Source of the DNA: RGIG1927 sp045546275
GTDB taxonomy: Bacteria > Bacillota > Clostridia > UMGS1883
Direction: 5' to 3'
NCBI GenBank assembly: GCA_045546275.1
Contig: JAZQCM010000001.1
Location: forward strand, 314,261-378,260
DNA: 64,000 nt
Program-made: the position numbers and the translations under genes
Shown here: piece by piece, positions 15,088 through 22,803 of the stretch
Layout of the letters: each line of letters opens with the position of its first letter
How positions within the stretch are numbered: position 1 is the first letter of the stretch
Notes under the pieces: model-generated
What the model was told of the DNA's origin: nothing
What the model saw: only the letters and a program-made list of their open reading frames with translations
Database searches by the model: none

Positions 15088-16227
15088 TTACATAGAAATC
15101 AAAATATTATATTCAGCTAACCTGTTAAGTAAAACTGCAGCTTCCGCTCTTGTCATATTGTCCTTAGGACGAAGAAGACCGGAATTATCGCCAATGATGA
15201 GTTTAGCACGAATCAAGCCTGCAACAGAGTCCTTTGCGTAGGGGTAAATGCTCTGATTGTCGGAGAACTTACCAACATAATCATCTGCAATAATTTCACT
15301 TCTTGCCTTGTTCATTTTGAGCATTGTTCTGAACACAAGAGTACAGATATCTTCTCTTGTAATGAAATCATCGGGACGGAAATTGCCATTTTCGTCACCC
15401 TGTGCAACACCCAATGTTTTGGCAGTCATAATGTATTCGTACTGGTAATCCTCTGCTACATCATTGAACTTTTCAGTATTTGCAGCGGACTTTTTCTGCT
15501 TACAAACTCTCATAAGCATGGTTATAAACTCACCACGTGTTATATTCTGTGCAGGGAAAAACGACTTGTCGGCAATATTTTCCAAAGCACCGATTTTGTA
15601 CATAACACCAACTGCTTTTTCAGCCCAGTCATAGCCTAACATATCGTCATAAGGGGTTAATGGCTCGGGCTCTTTAATAATAACATTCTTTTCGCCATCA
15701 GCGTTATCGAGAATTGTGAGCTTAGTGCCAACCACGTTAAGAGGATAAAAGCCGTTTATGTCATTTCTTCCAAGAAGAGATTCGTCGGAAACATTAACAG
15801 AAAACTCACCCGCTTCAACAGCTTCAAAAAGAATAGAAAAAATAACATCATCTTCAATTCCTTGAATTGCCTGGTCATAGCCTTCTATTGCAAAAGTGCC
15901 CTGGTCATTATCGAACTGATTTGTAAGCACACCAAAATCACTGTTGGAGTATACAGGTGCAATAATCTTTGCCTTTGTATTGTCAAATGTTCCGTATACA
16001 CCTGCGGTAAGAAAAGCAGGTACATCAGTTGTAAAATCAATCATAAACTGGTCGCCGACTTCAATGCCTTTTTCTTGGGACTCATCGGAAGAAACCAACT
16101 TTGCACAAATCGTGTATTTGCTTTCAATGTCATTAATTTTTTCTATAGCCACACTTTCTTCTGCCAATGCAACAAAGGACACGTTCAGAAGAAGTACTGC
16201 CAGAACAAATGATAAAACTCTTTTCAT
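15088..16227 (-). CDS. Exported SLH protein with cohesin-like domain
   Basis: Cell-wall-attached protein of 379 residues. Residues 1-22 are a signal peptide ending in ALA. A beta-rich domain from about 30 to 170 (VGDQFMIDFTTDVPAFLTAGVYGTF, FSILFEAVEAGEFSV) resembles cohesin or carbohydrate-binding folds. Three SLH repeats fill the C-terminus at roughly 197-245, 255-310 and 325-375, recognised by ITRGEF, ITREDICTLVFR and MTRAEAAVLLNRL. SLH repeats bind pyruvylated secondary wall polymer. It lies in the envelope operon between a lipoprotein and nfeD. The cohesin-like call is weaker than the SLH call; no dockerin partner is in the window. Confidence 0.85.
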   Translation of the reverse strand: MKRVLSFVLAVLLLNVSFVALAEESVAIEKINDIESKYTICAKLVSSDESQEKGIEVGDQFMIDFTTDVPAFLTAGVYGTFDNTKAKIIAPVYSNSDFGVLTNQFDNDQGTFAIEGYDQAIQGIEDDVIFSILFEAVEAGEFSVNVSDESLLGRNDINGFYPLNVVGTKLTILDNADGEKNVIIKEPEPLTPYDDMLGYDWAEKAVGVMYKIGALENIADKSFFPAQNITRGEFITMLMRVCKQKKSAANTEKFNDVAEDYQYEYIMTAKTLGVAQGDENGNFRPDDFITREDICTLVFRTMLKMNKARSEIIADDYVGKFSDNQSIYPYAKDSVAGLIRAKLIIGDNSGLLRPKDNMTRAEAAVLLNRLAEYNILISM

Positions 16228-16239
16228 GTTAGCTCCTTA

Positions 16240-16779
16240 TTACTGAGTAATAATTTCAGATTCTGTATAACTTGTTACATAGTAACCGCCATTAACTGCA
16301 CTGATATAAATATCATACTGCTCTGTTGTGCCATTCTTCATAATGCAGGAAACTGTGGAAACGTATGCGTTCTTTTCGCCTTCAATTTCTTCTGGTGAAC
16401 CCATGAGCATTTCAAGAGGCATAGCACTTGTGTCAGTGCCACCTAAAGCTGCTGAATAGTAGAAATTCCAGCAACCAAATCTGGACTGCATCTGCTGAAG
16501 ATAAACAGGCTTAAGGTCAGGAGAATAGATTGCGTATAAAATTGCACCGTTACCCTGCATTTTAGCCTGGCGCCAGTTCTGAACAACTTCCTTTACACTC
16601 TGAGCTCTGTAGCCGTCAAGTCTCTTTGCGGATGCAACCATGTCTGCGTTCCAGAATTCTTCCTGAACTTCAGCACCTGTAAGCTCACTTTTTTCAATTT
16701 TGGGACCAAAACAAGCGGTGAGCGAAAGCGCCAAAACCAACGCTACCATAACTGCAATACCCTTTTTTAATGTTTTCAT
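16240..16779 (-). CDS. Putative lipoprotein of unknown function
   Basis: A 179-residue exported protein. The N-terminus has KKG, a hydrophobic core and the lipobox LTAC at about residue 23, so lipid attachment at that Cys is expected. The mature part has a helical first half (QSVKEVVQNWRQAKMQGNGAILYAIYSPDLK) and a beta second half (YVSTVSCIMKNGTTEQYDIYIS, GGYYVTSYTESE) that resembles the NTF2-like or DUF4829-type fold seen in small Firmicutes lipoproteins; this is a guess from pattern only. It is the first gene behind a consensus promoter and the apparent head of the seven-gene envelope operon. Confidence 0.8.
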   Translation of the reverse strand: MKTLKKGIAVMVALVLALSLTACFGPKIEKSELTGAEVQEEFWNADMVASAKRLDGYRAQSVKEVVQNWRQAKMQGNGAILYAIYSPDLKPVYLQQMQSRFGCWNFYYSAALGGTDTSAMPLEMLMGSPEEIEGEKNAYVSTVSCIMKNGTTEQYDIYISAVNGGYYVTSYTESEIITQ

Positions 16780-16816
16780 AATTAAACTCCTCCAATATGT
16801 ATAAATTTATGATTTT

Positions 16817-16845
16817 ATTATACAATATTTTTCGTGCTATTTCAA
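16817..16845 (-). promoter_or_regulatory. Promoter of the envelope operon
   Basis: Minus strand TTGAAA, 17-bp spacer, TATAAT, about 37 bases upstream of the lipoprotein start codon. Confidence 0.8.
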
Positions 16846-16879
16846 TAAATAAATGAAATTTTTTATGGTTAATATTGCA

Positions 16880-16913
16880 AAAACGGTACGGCTAATTGCC
16901 GTACCGTTTTTTT
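16880..16913 (-). terminator. Terminator of the 930-residue SLH gene
   Basis: Perfect 13-bp stem AAAACGGTACGGC / GCCGTACCGTTTT with a five-base loop, close behind the stop codon. On the minus strand it is followed by a GC base pair and A/T sequence. Confidence 0.85.
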
Positions 16914-16916
16914 AAA

Positions 16917-19709
16917 TTATTTCTTAAGATATTCGTAAAGACGAACTACAATTGTAGCTACTGTCTGACGGTTAACATAGCTCTTGGGAGAGAACTGTTT
17001 GAACTGGTCACCTGTCATAATACCTGCCTGATCAACAGCTACAACGCTTTCAACTGCCCAAGGAGAAATGCTGTATGCGTCAACATACTTGTAAACAGAT
17101 ACCGCATTGCCCTTAACATTGATAATTCTTCCAAGGAGAACAGCAATTTCTTCACGGTTGATAAGATCGTTGGGGTTAAATGTTACGTTTGTTTTACCTG
17201 TAACGTAGCCTGCAGAATATGCAGCCATGATGTATCCATAGTGCCAATCTGTGGGCTTAACATCAGCGAATACCTGCTTGTAGTTAGCTGCTGTTGTGTC
17301 AAGACCTAAAATTCTACAGATAATTGTTGTGAATTCAGCTCTGTTGATTTCACGAAGGGGTTCAAAGTAGCCATATGTTGTACCACTCATCAAACCATAC
17401 TTGTGAGCCTTTTCAACGTTTGCAACTGCCCACCAGTCAAAGTTTGTATCGGGATAAAGGTAGCTCTGGGGCTGCTTTCCGTTGTTTTCGGGAAGGAGGT
17501 TAGGATCCTTGGGAGTTGTAGGATCAGTGTAGTCTCCTTCACCCCAACCTGTTGTCTTGTCCTCTTCCTTCTTATCGTCGGGAGTTGTAACCCATTCTTC
17601 ATCCTTCTTGTTGGACTCTTCCTTTTCTTCGTCCTTCTTTTCTTCTTCCTCTTCTTCTGCTTCTAACTTTTTAAGTTCAGTTCTGCAGGAGCTACATACA
17701 TCAAGCTCAATACCCTTGTAGTCAACTGTGTAAAGCTTTGTTACATAGTCACCGCAGTGGTCACATTCGTACTTTAATGTAACAGTGTTGCCGGAGGAAG
17801 AACCGCCACCGCCGCCACCGGAGGAACCGCCGGAGGAGGAAGTACCTGTATATTCAACTTCAACTTCACCATAAACTGCAATGGGACATTCATCGGCCTT
17901 TATGGAAACCTGTTCGCCCCACCAGATTGTATAATCGCCCTTTTCTTCAACTTCAGGAAGAGTTACTCTACCGTCGGAGTTTGTGTTAAGGCGCTTGTCG
18001 CTGTATTCTTCACCGTCAAAGTAAACGTCAAAGTCATCAATGGGCTTTGTCATTTCCTTGTCGGAATAGAAATATGCATATGCAGTCTTGCCAACCTTGA
18101 TAGTTTCATCAACCTTGCAATATACAACGGGGATTGTGTCTTCGTCACCAAAGTAGAATACAATTTCATCATTTGTGAAAACCTCTACTTCTTCAAGGTC
18201 ATCATCGGGAGTATAAATTTCGTCGTTTACAACAACGTACCAACCACTGTCACGAGTAATGTCGCCGTTTTCGTTGGAGTAACCATTTGTTGACTTGGAT
18301 TCAAAACGAGTGAAGTTTGTTTCATCGTCGTTTGTTTCGTAGTCAATTTCTTCATCCTCTAAAACTTCAAGCATGAAGTTGTAAAGGTCAAATTCATCAA
18401 CCTTAGGGCTCTTTGTTCTTTCCAAAAGAGTCTTGTGAGCGCCTTCAATTCTTACCCACGCCTGTACTGTGCCTTCTCTTTCTGTTGTAAGCTTCTGCTT
18501 AACAGAAACCATTGTTAAAGGCTTGGACGCAGATACGTAACCGGATACTAAAATTTCGCCGCCCTGATAGGACTTAATCCAGCTGTCAGAAACAGTCTTG
18601 GATGTAAGCACAACTTCGCCATTAGTTGTAGTTTTTGCTGTGCCAAGGCTTGTAGTACCACGCTTAATGAAGTAAACCTTACCCTTTTTGCCTACTTCTT
18701 CGTCTTCAATAACGTCATATTCTTCGTTTTCAACATCATATGTGAAAAGTGTCTGTGTAACTGTGATTGTTACCTCATCCTTAACACCAATCTGTTCAGG
18801 GTCAACTGTAAAATGAGGATAACCTACTTCGATAATATCTTCCTTATTGGGAACACCAAAGAAAAGTACAACCTTACTGCCGCCTGTGAGGTCAACGTCT
18901 GTCCAGTCGCCATCAAAGTCAGCATATGTACCGTTTAAGATATATGCCCACTCACCACCCTTAAAATAGGAGCTTGTTGTGCCATCCTTAAGTGTGAATG
19001 TGGAGCCTGTTGCTGTGGAGGCAATGCCTGTAACCTTTTTCTTTGATGATTTGAATTCACGACCGGATTCTTCAAGAACGTACTCAGCAAGTTCAAGAAC
19101 AGTAGGCTTCTTCAAAACGTCAAGGTTAACAACTGTTTCGTCGATATAACGGGAGTTAGTACCTTCAATCCAGATTGTAACTGTGTTTGTGCCGTCGTCA
19201 ACAATTTCGGAAGAAGACTTCTTGATTACGAAGGAGGCTTTTACAAGCTCTTCGTTTTCACCGTTTTCTTCGTATGTATCATAGTTATATACGTATACCC
19301 AATACTCTGCACCTGCAGTTGCATCTTCAAGGTCGTACTTAACGCCTTCAGACTCAAATCTTGTTGCAGAAATATCTTTCTTGAACTTTTCCTTACCGTT
19401 GCTTTCAACAACAATAACAACGTCAGTAAGACCTGTTGTTGTACCCTTGATAACAACTTCATCGTTTGCATAGTATGCATTCTTAACGTTAAGTGTAGCA
19501 CTGATTTCAGGCACTACATCTTCGTTTTCACCGCCATCATCTTCAGGCTCAGAAGGCTCAGAAGGTTCAGAAGGCTCTGAAGGTTCTGTAGGATCGTCTG
19601 CCATGATTATTGTTTCTTCATCTTCGGCTTCAACTGCAAATACGCTCACAGAGCTCACAGATAAAACCATTGAGAGTGCAAGAAACAAAGCTAATAATTT
19701 CTTTGTCAT
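16917..19709 (-). CDS. Large SLH-anchored surface protein with two DUF4430-like domains and a CxxC pair
   Basis: Exported wall protein of 930 residues. Signal peptide 1-25; a PSEPSEPSEPSEPED spacer near 40; an Ig-like domain to about 165; two DUF4430-like domains (about 172-290 and 412-535, each ending VVLFFG or IVFYFG before a beta domain), a fold related to the cobalamin-binding cap of transcobalamin; further beta domains to 620; a Ser/Gly linker; a zinc-ribbon-like unit with CDHCG and CSSC about 25 residues apart (about 646-672); an E/K-rich spacer; and three SLH repeats in 765-930. It has its own promoter and terminator. Ligand is unknown. The Cys4 unit is odd for an exported protein. Confidence 0.88.
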   Translation of the reverse strand: MTKKLLALFLALSMVLSVSSVSVFAVEAEDEETIIMADDPTEPSEPSEPSEPSEPEDDGGENEDVVPEISATLNVKNAYYANDEVVIKGTTTGLTDVVIVVESNGKEKFKKDISATRFESEGVKYDLEDATAGAEYWVYVYNYDTYEENGENEELVKASFVIKKSSSEIVDDGTNTVTIWIEGTNSRYIDETVVNLDVLKKPTVLELAEYVLEESGREFKSSKKKVTGIASTATGSTFTLKDGTTSSYFKGGEWAYILNGTYADFDGDWTDVDLTGGSKVVLFFGVPNKEDIIEVGYPHFTVDPEQIGVKDEVTITVTQTLFTYDVENEEYDVIEDEEVGKKGKVYFIKRGTTSLGTAKTTTNGEVVLTSKTVSDSWIKSYQGGEILVSGYVSASKPLTMVSVKQKLTTEREGTVQAWVRIEGAHKTLLERTKSPKVDEFDLYNFMLEVLEDEEIDYETNDDETNFTRFESKSTNGYSNENGDITRDSGWYVVVNDEIYTPDDDLEEVEVFTNDEIVFYFGDEDTIPVVYCKVDETIKVGKTAYAYFYSDKEMTKPIDDFDVYFDGEEYSDKRLNTNSDGRVTLPEVEEKGDYTIWWGEQVSIKADECPIAVYGEVEVEYTGTSSSGGSSGGGGGGSSSGNTVTLKYECDHCGDYVTKLYTVDYKGIELDVCSSCRTELKKLEAEEEEEEKKDEEKEESNKKDEEWVTTPDDKKEEDKTTGWGEGDYTDPTTPKDPNLLPENNGKQPQSYLYPDTNFDWWAVANVEKAHKYGLMSGTTYGYFEPLREINRAEFTTIICRILGLDTTAANYKQVFADVKPTDWHYGYIMAAYSAGYVTGKTNVTFNPNDLINREEIAVLLGRIINVKGNAVSVYKYVDAYSISPWAVESVVAVDQAGIMTGDQFKQFSPKSYVNRQTVATIVVRLYEYLKK

Positions 19710-19761
19710 TTAAATACCCTCCTTATAGGATTAAAAATAAACGTAATAAGAGACCTTTTAT

Positions 19762-19790
19762 AGTATAGCACAGAAAAAACAAGATTTCAA
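19762..19790 (-). promoter_or_regulatory. Promoter of the 930-residue SLH gene
   Basis: Minus strand TTGAAA, 17-bp spacer, TATACT. AAGGAGGG precedes the start codon downstream. Confidence 0.8.
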
Positions 19791-19848
19791 CCACAAAATA
19801 TAGTTTATCCGCCTATTTGTCTCCCCTATATAATACTTTTCAAGATGT

Positions 19849-19880
19849 AAAAAAGTTGCATTTATCTGCAACTTTTTTTT
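19849..19880 (-). terminator. Terminator of the heat-shock operon
   Basis: Stem AAAAAAGTTGCA / TGCAACTTTTTT with a T run directly after the rsmE stop. Confidence 0.85.
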
Positions 19881-19883
19881 ACA

Positions 19884-20609
19884 TTATTCCATATCGCCTG
19901 CTATGTAAAGAGCAAGAGCAGATGCAATTAGCCCTGCTGTTTCAGTTCTTAATATGCGTTTACCCAAAGTAACAGGCTTTACACCCTTTGAAATTGCTTT
20001 TTCAACTTCGCTTTGTTCAAAGCCACCTTCGGGTCCGATGAATATTGCCAAACTTTTCATTCCGCTTGAAACATGATTTGACATTTTTCCGTCCTTTTCA
20101 CATTCGTAAGGAATAATGGCACCATCCATCCAATCTGCCATTTCAAGAGCCTCATCAAAGCTCACAGGTTCTGAAACATCCGGCACATAAGCTCGTCCGC
20201 ACTGTTTTGCCGCTTCATGGGCAATTCGGTTAAGCCTTTCAATTTTTTCTGCCTTGTCAATTTTAGCCACAATGCGCTTTGTGTTGACAGGCACAATCTT
20301 CCAGACTCCAAGCTCGGTTGCTTTTTGTATGATTAAATCCATTTTGGGATTTTTGGGGATTGCCTGAAAAAGAGTAATTTTCAGCTCAGGCTCAGTTTGG
20401 GATGGGTATCTGTCAATAACCTTTACAAAAACCATTTTGTTTTCAATTTTTTCAATTTCGCCATCAACACAGTTGCCATCACCATCAAACAAGGTAAGCT
20501 CATCGCCAACCTTCATGCGAAGAACCTTTATAATATGATTTGCTTCTTCTCCGTAAATTTCTACAGGGTCACACCAAAAACCATCTCTGTCAACAAAAAA
20601 GTTAGCCAT
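19884..20609 (-). CDS. rsmE: 16S rRNA (uracil1498-N3)-methyltransferase RsmE
   Basis: Cytosolic SPOUT methyltransferase of 241 residues that methylates U1498 of 16S rRNA using S-adenosylmethionine. It has the N-terminal PUA-like domain (ANHIIKVLRMKVGDELTLFDG) and a C-terminal trefoil-knot domain with QKATELGVWKIVPV, the FIGPEGGFEQSEV SAM motif and LGKRILRTETAGLIA. Length is normal. It follows prmA by nine bases and ends the hrcA operon, a common Firmicutes position. Confidence 0.97.
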   Translation of the reverse strand: MANFFVDRDGFWCDPVEIYGEEANHIIKVLRMKVGDELTLFDGDGNCVDGEIEKIENKMVFVKVIDRYPSQTEPELKITLFQAIPKNPKMDLIIQKATELGVWKIVPVNTKRIVAKIDKAEKIERLNRIAHEAAKQCGRAYVPDVSEPVSFDEALEMADWMDGAIIPYECEKDGKMSNHVSSGMKSLAIFIGPEGGFEQSEVEKAISKGVKPVTLGKRILRTETAGLIASALALYIAGDME

Positions 20610-20618
20610 AGACCTCTC

Positions 20619-21572
20619 CTATCTGCACACAAATGCATACCAGTCGCCATCGTGCTTAACCTCAAGTATTTCAAAGCCGTTTTCCAAAAGTGCATTTTCA
20701 ACTTCGTCCTTACGGAAATCAATAATACCCGATGTTATAAAGTAGCCGTCTTCCTTCATAAAGCTTCGTGCCTTCTTTGAAAGAGGAATGATAACATCCG
20801 CTACAATGTTTGCAACAACAATGTCATACCTTTCCTTTGCAATACGTTCACAAAGCTTTGTGTCAGAAAGCACGTTTCCGCATTCAACCTTGTAAACATC
20901 CCTCGACACATTGTTTAATGCTGCATTCTCATAAGCAATTTTTTCACAGTTAGGATCAATATCAACAGCATAGGCACGCTCTGCCCCCAAAAGAAGGCTT
21001 ATAACCGACAAAATACCGCTTCCGCAGCCTAAGTCGGCAACCTTGTCACCTTTTTTAACAACCTTTTCAAGCGCTTCTACGCACATTCTTGTTGTTTCGT
21101 GCTGTCCTGAACCAAAGGTTAAACCGGGGTCAATTTCAAAAATCAGCTTACCCTCGCTGTTTTCAACTTCTTCCCAGTGAGGCTTTATGATAATATTGTC
21201 TCCAACATACAATGGCTTGAAGTACTGTCGCCAGTTGTTTTCCCAATCCTCCTGAGCCATGTTGCCTATGGTAATTTCCAAGCTACCGTAGTCTTCGCTT
21301 TTCAAAGGCTCCAACGCCTGTTTAATGCTTGCAAGCGTTTCAGGAGCTTTACTGTCCTCCTGAATGTAGGTTTTCACCTTTGTGGGACCTTGCTTTTCGT
21401 TGTATAAATCTTCGTCAACATAGTCCCAGAAATCTTTATTTTCTTCAAGGAAACCGTTAAAATCGTCTTTATCTTCAATTTCAAAGCCTTCTATGCCAAC
21501 CTTTGTCAACGCATCGCAAACTGCATCAATACCCCAGCTGTTTGTTTCAATGGAAATTTGAAGCCAATTCAT
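20619..21572 (-). CDS. prmA: Ribosomal protein L11 methyltransferase PrmA
   Basis: Cytosolic methyltransferase of 317 residues that trimethylates lysines of ribosomal protein uL11. The N-terminal substrate domain begins with WLQISIETN. The class I SAM domain has FGSGQHETTRMCVEAL (the GTGxHxTT-like motif), VADLGCGSGILSV (motif I) and VVANIVADVI (NxxA catalytic motif). Length is typical. It lies between dnaJ and rsmE with short gaps, as in many Clostridia. Confidence 0.97.
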   Translation of the reverse strand: MNWLQISIETNSWGIDAVCDALTKVGIEGFEIEDKDDFNGFLEENKDFWDYVDEDLYNEKQGPTKVKTYIQEDSKAPETLASIKQALEPLKSEDYGSLEITIGNMAQEDWENNWRQYFKPLYVGDNIIIKPHWEEVENSEGKLIFEIDPGLTFGSGQHETTRMCVEALEKVVKKGDKVADLGCGSGILSVISLLLGAERAYAVDIDPNCEKIAYENAALNNVSRDVYKVECGNVLSDTKLCERIAKERYDIVVANIVADVIIPLSKKARSFMKEDGYFITSGIIDFRKDEVENALLENGFEILEVKHDGDWYAFVCR

Positions 21573-21583
21573 GGTATTCCTCC

Positions 21584-22735
21584 TTACTTATTAAAGTAGT
21601 CCTTAAGCTTACTGCTCCATTTCTTTTGCTGGTTGTAGTTTTTGTCGTTTGTTTCTTCAGCAAATTTCATAAGAGCCTCTCTTTGCTTTTGTGAAAGGTT
21701 TTTAGGTGTTTCAACATTTACTGTAATGTACATGTCGCCTCTGCCGTTGCCGTTAGGATATGGAATACCAACACCTTTCATTTTGAACTTTGTGCCTGTT
21801 TGTGTACCTTCGGGAATGTACTGTGTTTTCTTGCCGTCAAGAGAAGGCACTTCCAATTCGCCACCTAAGGTTGCCTGCACAAAGCTGATGGGAACATTAA
21901 TATATACATCAAAATCGTCTCGTTCAAAAATAGGATGACGCTTGATATTGATTGTTACGTACAAATCGCCGTTAGGACCGCCGTTTTCACCTGCGTCGCC
22001 CTTACCGCGCACTCTTACTGACTGAGAGTCGTTAACACCCTGAGGAATATTTATTGTAATTTTGTCCGAAAGGCGTGACTTTCCTGCACCCTGGCAAACT
22101 GTACATCTTTCTTTTATAATCTGACCCTTGCCTCGACATTCGGGACAGGTTGTGTTTGTCTGAATCTGACCAAAGGGAGTGTTCTGCACACTTCTTACCT
22201 GACCACGGCCTCCGCAACGAGGACATGTTTCGGGTTGCGTGCCTTCCTTTGCGCCTGTGCCTGAGCACGCACTACAGTTTTCAAGTCTTGACACTCTTAC
22301 ATCCTTTTTGCAACCAAATGCCGCTTCTTCAAAAGTAAGGTCAATACTTGCACGGATATCTCTGCCCTTTTGAGGTGCATTACGCCTTGAGGAGCCGCCA
22401 AAACCTCCAAAGCCACCGCCGCCACCGAAGAAGGAGCCGAAGATGTCGCCCAGATCTCCCATGTCAAAGCCGTCAAAGCCTGAAAATCCGCCGCCACCGG
22501 CACTTCCATCCACACCTGCATGACCAAACTGGTCGTAGCGTGCTTTTTTATCAGCATCGGATAAAACAGAATACGCCTCGCCAACTTCTTTAAACTTTTC
22601 TGCCGCATCAGGATTATCCTTGTTTAAATCGGGATGATACTGCTTTGCAAGCTTTCTGTATGCTTTTTTTATGTCATCGGCACTTGCACTTTTGTCAATT
22701 CCAAGCACCTCATAATAGTCTCTTTTATTTGCCAT
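21584..22735 (-). CDS. dnaJ: Chaperone protein DnaJ
   Basis: Class A J-protein of 383 residues that recruits substrates to DnaK and stimulates its ATPase. Domains in order: J domain (1-70) with the HPD motif in KQYHPDLNK, a Gly/Phe-rich region (GGGGFGGFGG), a zinc domain with four CxxCxGxG-type repeats (CSACSGTG, CPRCGGRG, CPECRGKG, CQGAGK following CTV), and the C-terminal substrate domains. All features are complete. It follows dnaK across a 68-base gap that contains a strong hairpin. Confidence 0.98.
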   Translation of the reverse strand: MANKRDYYEVLGIDKSASADDIKKAYRKLAKQYHPDLNKDNPDAAEKFKEVGEAYSVLSDADKKARYDQFGHAGVDGSAGGGGFSGFDGFDMGDLGDIFGSFFGGGGGFGGFGGSSRRNAPQKGRDIRASIDLTFEEAAFGCKKDVRVSRLENCSACSGTGAKEGTQPETCPRCGGRGQVRSVQNTPFGQIQTNTTCPECRGKGQIIKERCTVCQGAGKSRLSDKITINIPQGVNDSQSVRVRGKGDAGENGGPNGDLYVTINIKRHPIFERDDFDVYINVPISFVQATLGGELEVPSLDGKKTQYIPEGTQTGTKFKMKGVGIPYPNGNGRGDMYITVNVETPKNLSQKQREALMKFAEETNDKNYNQQKKWSSKLKDYFNK

Positions 22736-22761
22736 AGTGTCACCTCGTATTACGCACGAGA

Positions 22762-22786
22762 GAGTCGGACAAAAATTGCCCGACTC
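22762..22786 (-). promoter_or_regulatory. Hairpin between dnaK and dnaJ
   Basis: Minus strand GAGTCGGGCAA / TTGTCCGACTC closed by a three-base loop, with one G-U pair. No T run follows, so it is more likely an mRNA processing or stability element that sets the dnaK to dnaJ ratio than a full terminator. Confidence 0.5.
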
Positions 22787-22803
22787 CTTGCGTTTTTAAT
22801 TAA

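Noticed and set aside
19550..19600. Short tandem repeat as a phase-variation tract
   Set aside because: It encodes the PSE repeat spacer in steps of nine bases; loss or gain would keep the frame, so it would not switch the gene off.
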